A DNA stretch of 64,000 nt from Thiohalospira halophila DSM 15071 (GCF_900112605.1 NZ_FOMJ01000007.1:62001-126000); one strand, 5' to 3'; numbered from the stretch's first letter, positions 50,617 through 63,144 are shown. Program-made: numbers and translations. Notes: generated by a model from the sequence alone, not told the origin.

Positions 50617-51048
50617 ATGCAACTGACGCGCTACACCGACTACGCCGTGCGGGTCCTCATCCACCTCGCCCTCCACCGGGACCGGCTGGTCACCATCACC
50701 GAGGTGGCCGACGCCTACGACATCTCCCGCAACCACCTGGTCAAGGTGGTCCACGCCCTGGGTCAGCACGGTTTCGTGGCCACCTTCCGCGGCAAGCGGG
50801 GCGGCCTGAGGCTCGCCCTGGAGCCGGAGGCCATCGCCCTGAACGAGGTGGTCACGCAGCTGGAGGAGCGCCTCACCCCTGTCGATTGCCAGCACTGCCC
50901 CATCCAGGGTCAATGCGTCTTCGAAACGGCGCTGGAACGCGCCATGGCGGCCTTTATGGACACGCTGGCCGACTACACCCTCGCCGACCTGGTGGAGGGT
51001 CGGGCGGAGGATCTACGCCGGGCTCTGGAGCCGAAAGCGGCCAGCTAG
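50617..51048 (+). CDS. nsrR: Rrf2-family regulator, NsrR-type
   Basis: 143 aa. N-terminal winged helix (VTITEVADAYDISRNHLVKV) and three conserved Cys (C91, C94, C100: CQHCPIQGQC) that would bind a [2Fe-2S] or [4Fe-4S] cluster sensing nitric oxide. Classic NsrR start MQLTRYTDYAVRVLIHLAL. Its operators would be elsewhere; none is seen in this window. Divergent from radA. Confidence 0.87.
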   Translation: MQLTRYTDYAVRVLIHLALHRDRLVTITEVADAYDISRNHLVKVVHALGQHGFVATFRGKRGGLRLALEPEAIALNEVVTQLEERLTPVDCQHCPIQGQCVFETALERAMAAFMDTLADYTLADLVEGRAEDLRRALEPKAAS

Positions 51049-51851
51049 GCCGCGGTGAACCCCTGGCGGCGCAGGATCCGCCGGGTCTCCCCGTCCACCG
51101 GCAGGTCGGCCAGCTCGGCCGGCGTGACCCAGCGAGCCTCGGCGGCGTCCGAGGCCGCCACGACCTCACCCTCGAGGTAATCGGCCGTGAGATCCACCAC
51201 GACGTAGTGGAAACGAAGCCGACCCTGGTCGTCCCGCTCCATGAGGTCGAACGCGTGCACCGGGGCGCCGGCGCGGATGGTCAGCCCGGTCTCCTCGTGG
51301 ATCTCGCGCTCCGCCGCCTCCTGCAGGCTCTCCCCCGCCTTGACCATGCCGCCGGGGATGGCCCAGAGGCCGGCCCGGGGCGGATGGGCGCGCCGCACCA
51401 GCAGTACCGACCCCTGATGCACCACCACGGCCGCGGCCGCCACTCGCGGCGCCTCCACCTCGGGCGCGGGGGAGGCGGCAGGGGCCGCTTCCGGCTCGGC
51501 GTCCACCGCACGCCCCTCCTCACGGACGTCCACGAGGGAGGGCGGCTCGGGCCGGGCCTCCGGGATCTCGAGCCCCTGCTCGCGCGCCCGCTCGAGGAGC
51601 GTGTGGGCGCTGCCATGGACGGCCCGGACCTCGACGTAGTCGTAGTAGCCCAGGCGGGTGCTCTCGTCGCGCCGGGGCTCGCCGACGTCGAGGAAGCCAT
51701 CGTCTCCCAGCTGGCAGAGAGTCTCCACGATGGGCTGGAAGGCACCCAGCGCCTCCAGGGAATCGTCCGCCGGCCGGAACTCCCGCTCCCCGGCGATGGC
51801 CCGGGAGAGGGCCTCGATCACGGGATCCGGCTGCTCGCCCACCCCGCTCAT
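51045..51851 (-). CDS. Nudix hydrolase with N-terminal extension
   Basis: 268 aa. The Nudix box GGMVKAGESLQEAAEREIHE, then ETG, sits in the C-terminal half, preceded by RVAAAAVVVHQGSVLLVRRA. The N-terminal 135 residues (WTLETLCQ-like DGFLDVGEPRRDESTRLGYY and an acidic, Ala-rich linker) are not a recognised domain. It may hydrolyse a nucleoside diphosphate derivative. Coupled to bolA by ATGA. Confidence 0.82.
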   Translation of the reverse strand: MSGVGEQPDPVIEALSRAIAGEREFRPADDSLEALGAFQPIVETLCQLGDDGFLDVGEPRRDESTRLGYYDYVEVRAVHGSAHTLLERAREQGLEIPEARPEPPSLVDVREEGRAVDAEPEAAPAASPAPEVEAPRVAAAAVVVHQGSVLLVRRAHPPRAGLWAIPGGMVKAGESLQEAAEREIHEETGLTIRAGAPVHAFDLMERDDQGRLRFHYVVVDLTADYLEGEVVAASDAAEARWVTPAELADLPVDGETRRILRRQGFTAA

Positions 51852-52156
51852 GCCTTGCCGCCCCCCAGGCAGGGCGGCGAGGCGGGATCGGCCTCACCGC
51901 TCCATTCGGAGGGGGCGTGGGTGTGCAAGGCCAGGGCATGGAGCCCCTGCTCGAATTCCGCCGCCAGGGCGCGGTTCACGGCGCGGTGGCGCCCCACCCG
52001 GGACTCCCCTTCGAAACTCGGGGTCACGAGGGTCACCCGGAAGTGGGACTCCGCCCCCTCCGGTACGTTGTGCATATGGCTCTCGTCCTCCACCGCCAGG
52101 TACTCGGGCGCGAGTTCCTCGGTGAGGCGCTGTTCGATGCGCTGCTTGCGCGACAT
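51848..52156 (-). CDS. BolA-family protein
   Basis: 102 aa. RIEQRLTEELAPEYLAVEDE, then HMHNVPEGAESHFRVTLVTP and RHRAVNRALAAEFEQGLHAL, give the BolA helix-strand pattern with a conserved His (H61/H75 region). BolA proteins partner with monothiol glutaredoxins in Fe-S trafficking. Just downstream of the Nudix gene on the minus strand. Confidence 0.86.
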   Translation of the reverse strand: MSRKQRIEQRLTEELAPEYLAVEDESHMHNVPEGAESHFRVTLVTPSFEGESRVGRHRAVNRALAAEFEQGLHALALHTHAPSEWSGEADPASPPCLGGGKA

Positions 52157-52237
52157 GGATGGTCCTCCCTTGCGTTAACCGGCGGGGCAAAAGATACGCG
52201 GCGCCGCAATCGAGGCACAAGCGTACCCTGCGTGGGG

Positions 52238-53313
<1,076 letters not shown>

Positions 53314-53317
<4 letters not shown>

Positions 53318-54699
53318 CCCCAGCCGTCGCCGCCGTCGCGGACGTAGTTGCGAAAGCGCGTGAACTCGCCCTGGAAGACCAGCATGTCCTGGCCGGTGGG
53401 GCCGTTACGCTGCTTGCCGGTGATCACCTCGGCCAGCCCCTTGTATTCGCTGTCCTCGTTGTAGACCTCGTCGCGATAGATGAACAGGATGACGTCGGCA
53501 TCCTGCTCGATGGCGCCGGACTCGCGCAGGTCGGACATTATCGGCCGCTTGTTGGTCCGCTGCTCCAGGGAGCGATTGAGCTGGGACAGCGCCATCACCG
53601 GCACGTTGAGCTCCCGCGCCAGCGCCTTGAGGCCACGACTGATCTCGGAGATCTCGTTGGTCCGGTTCTCGCGCGCGCCGTTGGGGGACTGCATGAGCTG
53701 GAGGTAGTCCACCACCACCAGCCCGAGGTCGCCCTTCTCCCGTTTCAGGCGGCGGCAGCGGGCGCGGAGGTCGGTGGGGGTCAGCGCCGGGGTGTCGTCG
53801 ACGAAGATCGGCGCGCCCTGGAGCAGGCTCACGGCAGAGCTCAGGCGCGACCAGTCGGTATCGTCCAGCCGGCCGTTGCGCAGCCGGCCCTGCTCGATCT
53901 GCCCCAGGGAGGAGAGCAGGCGCATGGTGAGCTGGTCGGCGGACATCTCCATGGAGAAGACCGCCACCGGCCGCTGGTGCTTGATGGCCGCGGTCTCCGC
54001 GATGTTCATGGCGAAGGTGGTCTTGCCCATGGAGGGGCGGGCCGCGACGATGACCAGGTCCGACGCCTGAAGGCCGCCGGTCTTGTTGTCCAGGTCGGTA
54101 AAGCCGGTGGGCAGGCCGGTGTATTCGTCGTCCTGATCGATGAGCCGCTCGATGCGGTCCACCGTCTCCGACAGTAGCTCCGGCATGCCCCGGAAACCCT
54201 GGCGCCCCCGTGCACCGCGCTCGGCGATCTCGAAGACGTAACTCTCCGCCTCGTCCAGCAGGGTCTCGGTGGTACGACCTTCGGGATTGTAGGCGCTATC
54301 GGCGACCTGGGTGCCCACGTGGACCAGCTCCCGGAGGATGGAGCGGTCCCGGACGATCCGGGCGTAGGTCTGGATATTGGCCGCGCTGGGGGTATTGCGC
54401 GCCAGGGTACTGAGGTAGGCAAGGCCGCCCACCTCCTCGAGCTGGGCGCGGCGGTCCAGGGATTCGGAGACCGTGACCACGTCGAAGGGGGAATTCATTT
54501 CCGCCAGGTCCCGCACCGCCGAGAAGATCAGCTGGTGGTTGCGGCGGTAGAAGTCCCCCTCCGAGACCCGGTCGGCCACCTGGTCCCAGGCGTCGTTGTC
54601 CAGCATGAGGCCGCCGAGGACGGCCTGCTCCGCCTCATCGGAGTGGGGCGGGATGCGCAGGTCCCCGGCGTCGCGGTCGGCTGCGACGAGCTCGGCCAT
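53314..54699 (-). CDS. dnaB: Replicative DNA helicase DnaB
   Basis: 461 aa. N-terminal domain and linker followed by the RecA-like core with Walker A ARPSMGKTTFAMN, Walker B LGLVVVDYLQLM and the C-terminal signature VMALSQLNRSLEQRTNKRP. Host helicase that the prophage P-like protein would load. In the conserved rpsR-rplI-dnaB-alr cluster. Confidence 0.96.
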
Positions 54700-54717
54700 G
54701 TCGCCGACCCCGAGGCG

Positions 54718-55167
54718 TTACTCGGCCTCCACCACCAGGGTGACGGGCTGGACCACGTCGAAGTGCAGGTGGATCTCCACCTGGTACTCGCCGGTCTGGC
54801 GGATGGCACCCTCGGGGAAGACAACCTCCTTGCGCTCCACGTCGGCACCGGCCTCGGACAGGGCCTCAGCGACATCGGTGGCGGCGATGGAGCCGAAGAG
54901 CCTGCCCTCGTCGGCGGACTTGCGCCGCAGGGTGATGGGGCCCACCCCGGCAATGGCATCGGCCCGCTTCTGCGCCGCCTGACGGGCCTCCGCAGCCTGC
55001 CGCTCCAGCTCGGCGCGGCGCTCCTCGAACGCCTTGATATTATCCGGCGTGGCGCGGACCGCCTTGCCCTGCGGCACGAGGTAATTACGGCCGTAGCCGG
55101 GCTTGACCTTCACCTGGTCACCCAGGGTGCCCAGATTGCGGACATTATCGAGCAGGATCACTTCCAT
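54718..55167 (-). CDS. rplI: 50S ribosomal protein L9
   Basis: 149 aa from MEVILLDNVRNLGTLGDQVK. Conserved N-terminal GYGRNYLVPQGKA (rRNA contact) and C-terminal domain joined by a charged long helix (EERRAELERQAAEARQAAQK). Between a DUF2232 gene and dnaB. Confidence 0.95.
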   Translation of the reverse strand: MEVILLDNVRNLGTLGDQVKVKPGYGRNYLVPQGKAVRATPDNIKAFEERRAELERQAAEARQAAQKRADAIAGVGPITLRRKSADEGRLFGSIAATDVAEALSEAGADVERKEVVFPEGAIRQTGEYQVEIHLHFDVVQPVTLVVEAE

Positions 55168-55201
55168 CGTTGCAACCTCCGATTCGGCGCGGACTCCGCG
55201 C

Positions 55202-56122
55202 TCAACCATCTTGAGGGCCGTCGCCCGACGGCGCCAGTCGCCGACGGACATCCAGCCACGTATCCAGAAAACCCAGCGCCGCCACCACCGGAATGGTGTA
55301 CGGCACCAGGAGCAGCAGGGCATAGAGCAGGGCCAGCCACTGCCAGCCCAGCCCCCGCGCACCCGCCGTGCCATGGACCACTGCGATCCCCTGGAGCAGG
55401 TAGAGGACCACCAGCACCAGGGTGAGGTGGCCGGCGACCACACCGGCCCCGCCGGGCGCCACCGCGCCCCCCACCGCGATCGCCAGGGCCACCCAGGCCA
55501 GCCGATCGTCCAGCCGCAGGGAGTGGAACTCGGCCCGGAACCCCCCCGGCTTCTGCAGCATCGCCTGCAACCAGCGCGCCAGGAACAGCGTCAGTGCCAG
55601 ACTCAGCGCGACCCCGGCACCCAGGGCCCCGGTCATCACCCCGGCCAGGGCCCGCATCGCCTCCTCGGCACTGGGGTCGAGGCCGCCGCCCTGCTGTTCC
55701 AGGGCGGAAAAGACCTGCTGTAGCTGCCCCTCCCACAGGGCCGCCGGATCGGCGACGAACGCATGAATGCCGAGGATGAGCAGCACCCCCAGACCCGCAG
55801 CGGTCATCACCGCCATGGGGAGGGAGACCGTTTGCCGCAGCACGCTGGCCACCAGCCAGGCCGGCAGCCAGATGGCGACGGCGAAGCCGACACCGATGGC
55901 GATCTCGCCAACCGCCGCCAGCCCCACCAGCATGGTCACGCCCGCAGCAATCGCGACCACTACCAGGCCGCTGGTCGGGCCGGCCACCAGGGTCATCAGG
56001 GCCACGGCGGCCCCGCTGACATAGCCCAGCGGGGCAAAGAAGAGCGCCGCGGCGGCCGCCGCCACCGCTACCAGGGCGGCCGAGAGATGGCCGCGCGTGA
56101 TGTAGGCGGCGAGGGCCTTCAC
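55202..56122 (-). CDS. DUF2232-family membrane protein
   Basis: 306 aa with about eight hydrophobic segments (LSAALVAVAAAAAALFFAPL ... LVPYTIPVVAALGFLD). DUF2232 proteins lie between rpsR and rplI in many gammaproteobacteria. Function unknown. Confidence 0.75.
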   Translation of the reverse strand: MKALAAYITRGHLSAALVAVAAAAAALFFAPLGYVSGAAVALMTLVAGPTSGLVVVAIAAGVTMLVGLAAVGEIAIGVGFAVAIWLPAWLVASVLRQTVSLPMAVMTAAGLGVLLILGIHAFVADPAALWEGQLQQVFSALEQQGGGLDPSAEEAMRALAGVMTGALGAGVALSLALTLFLARWLQAMLQKPGGFRAEFHSLRLDDRLAWVALAIAVGGAVAPGGAGVVAGHLTLVLVVLYLLQGIAVVHGTAGARGLGWQWLALLYALLLLVPYTIPVVAALGFLDTWLDVRRRLAPSGDGPQDG

Positions 56123-56128
56123 CGGTCC

Positions 56129-56359
56129 TCAGCCCTCGTGGTGGTCCGAGTAGGGCAGCAGCGCCAGGAAGCGGGCCCGCTTGATGGCGCGGGCGAGCTG
56201 GCGCTGGTACTTGGCGCTGGTGCCGGTGATCCGGCTGGGCACGATCTTGCCGGTCTCGGTGACGTAATTCTTCAGGGTGTTCACGTCCTTGTAGTCGATC
56301 TCCTTCACCCCCTCGGCGGTGAAGCGGCAATACTTGCGACGACGGAAGAACTGGGCCAT
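56129..56359 (-). CDS. rpsR: 30S ribosomal protein S18
   Basis: 76 aa. [40 protein letters not shown] and [20 protein letters not shown] are typical. Follows priB. Confidence 0.96.
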   Translation of the reverse strand: MAQFFRRRKYCRFTAEGVKEIDYKDVNTLKNYVTETGKIVPSRITGTSAKYQRQLARAIKRARFLALLPYSDHHEG

Positions 56360-56375
56360 GTCGAAACTCCTCGTT

Positions 56376-56735
56376 TCAGTTTTCCGGCGGCCCGCCGGTC
56401 TCGGCGGGGGCCGCCTGAATATCGATGGTGCGAGCGTGGAGGACCAGGCGGTAATCCCCCTGGCGGTATCCGGCGCGGCTCACAAAGCCCGTGACCCGCG
56501 CCTCGCCCCCCTCCTCCAGCTGGTCCACCGCCGCCTGGATCGCTTCGCCGGCGGCGATGACCTGGATGCGGAAGCGGACCTCGCGGGGCCGGTCGCCCTC
56601 TTCCTGAACGGAGTAGTGCTCCAGGCGGAAGCGGGCGATGGGGATGCCGGCGGGGTTGTACCGCCGCTCGGGGGCCTGAATGACCCGCCCCCCCACGCTC
56701 AGGTGGTTGTCGGGTGGCGGCGCGGCCGCGACCAC
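56376..56735 (-). CDS. priB: Primosomal replication protein N (PriB)
   Basis: 119 aa from a GTG. Single OB fold ([39 protein letters not shown]). Binds ssDNA in replication restart. Located between rpsF and rpsR, as in E. coli. Confidence 0.9.
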   Translation of the reverse strand: MVAAAPPPDNHLSVGGRVIQAPERRYNPAGIPIARFRLEHYSVQEEGDRPREVRFRIQVIAAGEAIQAAVDQLEEGGEARVTGFVSRAGYRQGDYRLVLHARTIDIQAAPAETGGPPEN

Positions 56736-56738
56736 GTC

Positions 56739-57110
56739 CTAGGCGTTCTCGCCCTCGCTGCTCCGCTCCCGGTCCTTCTCCTTCTCCTTTTCCTTCTCCT
56801 TGGCCATGGGGGAGGCCTCGGTAACGGCCTCGTCCCGGGAGAGGACCATGTGCCGGATCACGGCATCGTTGAAGCGGAAGGCGCCATAGAGCTCGTCGAG
56901 GGCGTCATTGCTGCACTCGATGTTGAGCAGGACGTAGTGGGCCTTGTGGATCTTGTTGATGGGATAGGCGAGCTGGCGCCGGCCCCAGTCCTCGTGGCGG
57001 TGAATGGCACCGCCGTCGGACTCGATGATGGACCGGTAGCGGTCCACCATGGCGGGGACCTGCTCGCTCTGGTCCGGGTGGACCAGGAAGACGACTTCGT
57101 AGTGACGCAT
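56739..57110 (-). CDS. rpsF: 30S ribosomal protein S6
   Basis: 123 aa. [20 protein letters not shown], then [20 protein letters not shown] and a long charged [12 protein letters not shown] tail, which varies among species. First gene of its operon. A TAGAAT-like -10 lies in the 57120-57215 gap, without a firm -35. Confidence 0.96.
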   Translation of the reverse strand: MRHYEVVFLVHPDQSEQVPAMVDRYRSIIESDGGAIHRHEDWGRRQLAYPINKIHKAHYVLLNIECSNDALDELYGAFRFNDAVIRHMVLSRDEAVTEASPMAKEKEKEKEKDRERSSEGENA

Positions 57111-57215
57111 GGGACCTCCTTACGGTTTGCGACAGCCGCGCCCGAAGGCGGCGGCAAGGGGTCTGGAAAAGCGCACCATTCTATGGGGTCAACGCCCCCT
57201 TGCCAAGGGCGAACT

Positions 57216-57932
57216 TCAGCGACGCTGGCGCACCGCCTCGAACAGGGCGACCCCGGCGGCCACGGAGACGTTGAGGCTCTCGGCCGCCCCCGCCATGGGG
57301 AGGTGCGCGACGGTATCGCAGGCCCGGCGAGTGAGGCGACGCAGCCCCTTCTCCTCGGCACCGAGGACGAGGACCAGGGGGCCCCGCAGGTCCACGTCCC
57401 ACAGGGTGGACGCCCCCTCTCCGGCAAGGCCCACGGAGAAGAGCCCCATCTCCCCCAGCGCCTCCAGGCTCCGGGCGAGGTTGGTCACGGTATAGAAGGG
57501 GAGGCGCTCGGCGGCGCCCACGGCGACCTTGCGGACGGTGGGGGTCAGGCGGGCGGCGCGGTCGGCGGGGACGATGACCCCCTCGCAACCGGCGGCCTCG
57601 GCACTGCGCAGGCAGGCGCCGAGGTTGTGGGGATCCTGCACGCCGTCCAGGGCGAGCCAGAGGCCGCCACCGGCAGCGGCGGCCTCCAGCTGGGGCCAGC
57701 TACGGGCCACGGCGGCGCCGGAGGCGACCACCCCCTGGTGGCGACCGCCGCCGGCCAGCTCATCCAGACGTCGGCGGTCCACCTCCTCCACCGCGATCCC
57801 GGCGGCCCGGGCGGCGTCGACCAGCTCCCCCAGGCGGCGGTCCTTGCGGTTATCGGCCACCCAGAGGCCATCCACGGTGCCGGCCTCCAGCGCGGCGGCG
57901 ACCGCATGGAGGCCGAACAGGCGCTCGCTCAT
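57216..57932 (-). CDS. rlmB: 23S rRNA (guanosine-2'-O)-methyltransferase (TrmH family)
   Basis: 238 aa. SPOUT enzyme with HNLGACLRSAEAAG, LVLGAEEKGLRRLTRRACD and the C-terminal NVSVAAGVALFEAVR motif. Methylates G2251 in E. coli. Coupled to rnr by ATGA. Confidence 0.94.
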   Translation of the reverse strand: MSERLFGLHAVAAALEAGTVDGLWVADNRKDRRLGELVDAARAAGIAVEEVDRRRLDELAGGGRHQGVVASGAAVARSWPQLEAAAAGGGLWLALDGVQDPHNLGACLRSAEAAGCEGVIVPADRAARLTPTVRKVAVGAAERLPFYTVTNLARSLEALGEMGLFSVGLAGEGASTLWDVDLRGPLVLVLGAEEKGLRRLTRRACDTVAHLPMAGAAESLNVSVAAGVALFEAVRQRR

Positions 57933-60217
57933 TCCTCGTTCTTCTTGCCCTGGCCGCCCTTGCCGCTCCGGCGCCGGCCGGAGGGCGTCTTGTCCGCCGC
58001 CGGCTCGGCCAGTTCGAAGTCGATCTTGCGCTCGTCCAGGTCCACGCGGACCACCTTGACCTTCACGGTATCACCGAGGGCGTAGGTGCGGCCCGTGCGC
58101 TCACCGGTAAGACGGTGATGGGCAGCCTCGAAGTGGAAGTAGTCCTTGTCCAGGGCGGAGATGTGGAGCAGCCCGGTGACGTAGATGTCCTTGAGCTCGA
58201 TGAAGAGCCCGAAGCCGGTCACGCCGGTGACCAGGCCCTCGTAGCTCTCGCCCACCTTGTCCTGGATGTACTCGCACTTCAGGGCATCCTCGGCGTCCCG
58301 GGTGGCCTCGTCCGCGCGGCGCTCGGTCATGGACGAGTGCTGACCGATGCGCTCCATGTCGGCCCGGGCATAGGGATAGTCGTTCCCGACGCCGCGCTTG
58401 AGCAGCTTGCCCAGGGCGTCGCGCACCGGCTTGCGCTGGCGCCACAGGAGATTGCGGATCCCGCGGTGGACGACCAGGTCCGGGTAGCGCCGGATGGGCG
58501 AGGTGAAGTGGGTATAGGCGTCGAAGCCGAGGCCGAAATGGCCCTGATTGTCCGGCGAATAGACCGCCTGGTTCATGCTGCGCAGGACCAGGGTCTGGAT
58601 GAGGTGGAAGTCCTCCCGCCCCGCTGCCTGCTCCAGCAGCTTCGAGACGTGGTGGGCCTCCGGCTTGTCGCCCCCCTCCAGCTTGAGGCCGCGCTCGGCG
58701 AGGACCGTACGCAGATCGTCCAGCTTCTCCTTGCGCGGGCTCTCGTGGATCCGGTAGAGGGTCGGCAGGCGGTTCTTCTCCAGGAAGTCGGCGGCGCAGG
58801 TGTTCGCGGCCAGCATGAACTCCTCGATCATGCGGTGGGCGTCGGTACGCTCCACCGGGACGATGCGATCGATCTTGCGATTGTCGCCGAAGACGATCTT
58901 GGTCTCGGTGGTATCGAAGTCGATGGCACCCCGCTGCTGCCGGGCGGCATGCAGCGCCTGGTAGAGCCGATAGAGCTCGTCGATGTCCTTGACCACGTGG
59001 CGGTACTGGTCGCGGACCACCGGGTCGTTCTGCTGCACCATGCCCGCGACCTCGGTGTAGGTCAGCCGGGCATGGGAGCGCATGACCCCCTCCAGGAAGC
59101 GGTAGTCCAGGACCTCGCCGTCGCGATCGATCTCCACGGAGACCGCCATGCAGAGCCGGTCCACCTCGGGATTCAGCGAGCAGAGGCCGTTGGAGAGGAC
59201 CTCCGGGAGCATGGGCACCACCCGATTGGGGAAATACACCGAGTTCCCGCGCTCCAGCGCCTCCGCGTCCAGAGCGGAGTCGGGCTGGACGTAGTGGGCG
59301 ACGTCGGCGATGGCCACCACCATCCGCCAGCCGTTGCGGGTAGGCTCGCAGCAGACGGCGTCGTCGAAGTCCTTGGTGTCGGAGCCGTCGATGGTCACCA
59401 GCGGCATGTCCCGCAGGTCCTCGCGCCCCTCCTTGTCGGCCTCGGCCACCTCGGTGGAGAAGTGGCCGGCCTCGGCCTCCACCTCCGCGGGCCATTCGTA
59501 GGGGATGTCGTGGGCGCGCAGGGCGACATCCACCTCCATCCCCGGCCCCATGTGCTGGCCCAGGATCTCGACGACCTTGCCCAGCGGTTTGCGGTGGCGA
59601 CTGGGCTGCTCGGTGATCTCCACGGTGACGATCTGGCCGTCGGTGGCGCCGTTCCACGACTCCGGCGCCACCAGGACCTCCTGGTTCAGCCGCCGGTTAT
59701 CCGGCTCCACGACGCCGACACCACCCTCGTCGAAGAAGCGGCCCACCACCTGCTGGGTATTGCGCTCCAGCACCTCCACCACCATGCCCTCGGGGCGCCC
59801 GCGCCGGTCGACCCCGGTGACGGAGACGACGGCGCGATCACCGTGGAGGACCGGATGCATGGCCTTGGGGGAAAGGAAGACGTCGTCGCCCCCCTCGTCG
59901 GGGATGAGGAAGCCGAAGCCGTCTGCATGCCCGACGATCCGGCCCCGTTTGAGGTCCATGCGACTCACCAGGCCGTAATCGCCCTTGCGATTGCGGATGA
60001 TCTGGCCATCGCGCTCCATGGCGCGCAGGCGGCGGCGCAGCGCCTCCAGCTGATCGTCGTCCTGGATGGACAGCGCCTCGGCGAGCTCCCCGTGGGGCAT
60101 GGGTGCCCCGTGTTTATCCAGGACCTCCAAGATGAATTCCCGACTGGGAATGGGGTTCTCGTAGCGCTCGGCCTCGCGGTCGGCCTTGGGATCGCGGGGG
60201 GAATTATTCCGCGCCAT
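57929..60217 (-). CDS. rnr: Ribonuclease R
   Basis: 762 aa. N-terminal winged helix and cold-shock domains, the RNB catalytic block with DTKDFDDAVC (Asp ligands), a YTEVAGMVQQ region and HFTSPIRRYPDLVVHR, then an S1 domain and Lys-rich tail. Degrades structured RNA 3' to 5'. The TATACT at 60300 (minus) may be a -10, without a clear -35. Confidence 0.95.
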   Translation of the reverse strand: MARNNSPRDPKADREAERYENPIPSREFILEVLDKHGAPMPHGELAEALSIQDDDQLEALRRRLRAMERDGQIIRNRKGDYGLVSRMDLKRGRIVGHADGFGFLIPDEGGDDVFLSPKAMHPVLHGDRAVVSVTGVDRRGRPEGMVVEVLERNTQQVVGRFFDEGGVGVVEPDNRRLNQEVLVAPESWNGATDGQIVTVEITEQPSRHRKPLGKVVEILGQHMGPGMEVDVALRAHDIPYEWPAEVEAEAGHFSTEVAEADKEGREDLRDMPLVTIDGSDTKDFDDAVCCEPTRNGWRMVVAIADVAHYVQPDSALDAEALERGNSVYFPNRVVPMLPEVLSNGLCSLNPEVDRLCMAVSVEIDRDGEVLDYRFLEGVMRSHARLTYTEVAGMVQQNDPVVRDQYRHVVKDIDELYRLYQALHAARQQRGAIDFDTTETKIVFGDNRKIDRIVPVERTDAHRMIEEFMLAANTCAADFLEKNRLPTLYRIHESPRKEKLDDLRTVLAERGLKLEGGDKPEAHHVSKLLEQAAGREDFHLIQTLVLRSMNQAVYSPDNQGHFGLGFDAYTHFTSPIRRYPDLVVHRGIRNLLWRQRKPVRDALGKLLKRGVGNDYPYARADMERIGQHSSMTERRADEATRDAEDALKCEYIQDKVGESYEGLVTGVTGFGLFIELKDIYVTGLLHISALDKDYFHFEAAHHRLTGERTGRTYALGDTVKVKVVRVDLDERKIDFELAEPAADKTPSGRRRSGKGGQGKKNEE

Positions 60218-60370
60218 GACGGCCTCCGTGAATGGCCGCGACAGACCGCGGGCGATGGGGGGCAGGGTTGACAGCTTGTTCGTTCATACGGGGAGTATAC
60301 CGGCTCACCCCCCGGCCTGTCCCGCCCCTCGCTCTCCCGTCGGCAAGACCGAGGACCGCCGGCACTGGCG

Positions 60371-60399
60371 TTGACAGCGCCAACCCCGTCCGCTAGATT
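60371..60399 (+). promoter_or_regulatory. tRNA-Leu promoter
   Basis: TTGACA (60371-60376), 17 bp, TAGATT (60394-60399); the tRNA begins at 60432. Consensus spacing, so a strong sigma-70 promoter. Confidence 0.75.
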
Positions 60400-60431
60400 A
60401 TTGCACTTGCAACGACGGCCCAGCCGTCCTT

Positions 60432-60518
60432 GCCGAGGTGGTGAAAGTGGTAGACACGCCAGCTTCAGGTGCTGGTGGGCGAAAGCCCGTGGAGGTTCAA
60501 GTCCTCTCCTCGGCACCA
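60432..60518 (+). tRNA. tRNA-Leu(CAG)
   Basis: 87 nt including CCA (60516-60518). Acceptor arms GCCGAGG/CCTCGGC. The anticodon stem CCAGC/GCTGG encloses TTCAGGT with anticodon CAG. The long variable arm GGGCGAAAGCCC marks a class II tRNA-Leu. Confidence 0.97.
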
Positions 60519-60526
60519 ACACCGAA

Positions 60527-60559
60527 AGGCCCCGACCCGCAAGGGTTCGGGGCCTTTTT
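60527..60559 (+). terminator. Intrinsic terminator after tRNA-Leu
   Basis: AGGCCCCGACCC, loop GCAA, GGGTTCGGGGCCT and then TTTTT (60555-60559). One bulge in a 12-bp stem. May also act for the convergent purA transcript. Confidence 0.88.
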
Positions 60560-60622
60560 CGTGGGTACGCCGGGACAACCCCGACCGGGACGCAAATGCC
60601 CCCGGTCCCGCCGATTCCGGGC

Positions 60623-61942
<1,320 letters not shown>

Positions 61943-63130
61943 CTACTCGGCGGCCACCGACTCGATTTCCCAGCCCGAATCGCGCTGGATCAGCGCACGG
62001 TCGCAGCCCATGGCAGCGGCGTCCCCGGCCTGGCCGGGCAGCTCGAACACCACGCGCTCGCCAGCGGCACGGAGCTCGGCGACGCGATGGACCAGGGCAT
62101 CATCCTCGATGGCCGGGGCGAAGATCCCGCCCAGCGCCGCCGGCGGCCCCTGCAATGCGAGCAACTCCCGCAGGTCCGCGCTGAATCCGGTCGCCGGACG
62201 TGCCCTGCCGAAGACGCGACCGATGTCGTCGTACCGGCCACCCTGGGCCACGGACCGCCCCTGCTCCGGCAGGAAGGCAGCGAAGACGACCCCGGTGTGA
62301 TAGTGGTAGCCCCGTAGCTCGCCGAGGTCGAAATGGAGGGTGACCTCGGGCAGGCGGCGTTCCAGCCCGTCAGCCACCGCTTCCAGGTGGTCGAGCGCCC
62401 CGGCGATGCCCTCACCGCCCCGTCCGAGCACCTCACGGGCACGAGCGAGGACGTCCCGGTAACCGTGGAGTTCCGGGAGCTCCAGGAACATCCGGCGTAG
62501 CTCGCCGGTCACCCCGGCCGCATCCAGGAGACCGGGCAGCTCGGGCATGGATTTGCGCTGCAAGGCGTCGAAGAGCGCCCGCTCGTCGGCCTCCGCCAGA
62601 TCCGCCTCGGCGACGAGGCCACGGTAGATGCCGACGTGGCCGACATCCAGATGGAAGTCATCGATGCCCGTGGCCCGAAGGGTCTCCGCCATGAGGCCGA
62701 TGACCTCGAGATCGCTCGCCGCCCCGGCATGCCCGAACAGCTCGGCCCCGACCTGCAGCGGCGCCCGGGAGCCGGCGAAGGACTCCGGCCGGGTCCGCAG
62801 GACCGTCCCGAGGTAGCACAACCGCTCCGGGACATCACGGCCCAGGCGGTGCGCATCCATCCGCGCCACCTGGGGCGTCATGTCGGCCCGCACCCCCATC
62901 ATCCGGCCGGAGAGCTGGTCGGTCACCTTGAAGGTGTCCAGGTCCAGGTCGTTACCGGTCCCGGTGAGCAGGGAGTCCAGGTATTCGATGAAGGGGGGCA
63001 TCACCAGGCGGTACCCCCAGCTGGCGTAGAGGTCCACCAGCTGGCGACGCATGGTTTCCAGTCGCGCCGCCTCCGGCGGCAACGCCTCTTCGATGCCCTC
63101 GGGGAGGAGCCAACGATCCGTGGGTTGCAT
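61943..63130 (-). CDS. hisZ: ATP phosphoribosyltransferase regulatory subunit HisZ
   Basis: 395 aa, class II aaRS-like fold lacking the anticodon domain. WLLPEGIEEALPPEAARLET (start), motif 2-like VRADMTPQVARMDAHRLGRD, and motif 3-like GGRYDDIGRVFGRARPATGF. Works with HisG in histidine synthesis and, in many gammaproteobacteria, sits between hflC and purA, as here. Confidence 0.93.
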   Translation of the reverse strand: MQPTDRWLLPEGIEEALPPEAARLETMRRQLVDLYASWGYRLVMPPFIEYLDSLLTGTGNDLDLDTFKVTDQLSGRMMGVRADMTPQVARMDAHRLGRDVPERLCYLGTVLRTRPESFAGSRAPLQVGAELFGHAGAASDLEVIGLMAETLRATGIDDFHLDVGHVGIYRGLVAEADLAEADERALFDALQRKSMPELPGLLDAAGVTGELRRMFLELPELHGYRDVLARAREVLGRGGEGIAGALDHLEAVADGLERRLPEVTLHFDLGELRGYHYHTGVVFAAFLPEQGRSVAQGGRYDDIGRVFGRARPATGFSADLRELLALQGPPAALGGIFAPAIEDDALVHRVAELRAAGERVVFELPGQAGDAAAMGCDRALIQRDSGWEIESVAAE

Positions 63131-63144
63131 GGGGAAATTCGCCG

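Noticed and set aside
58115-60271. Long plus-strand open frame opposite rnr
   Set aside because: A mirror image of the RNase R codons. The sense frame is clearly real, and the shadow has repetitive LGDL/VDGH-type composition.
60432-60518. tRNA-Leu as the prophage attachment site
   Set aside because: It lies about 26 kb from the prophage's right end, and no phage genes flank it.
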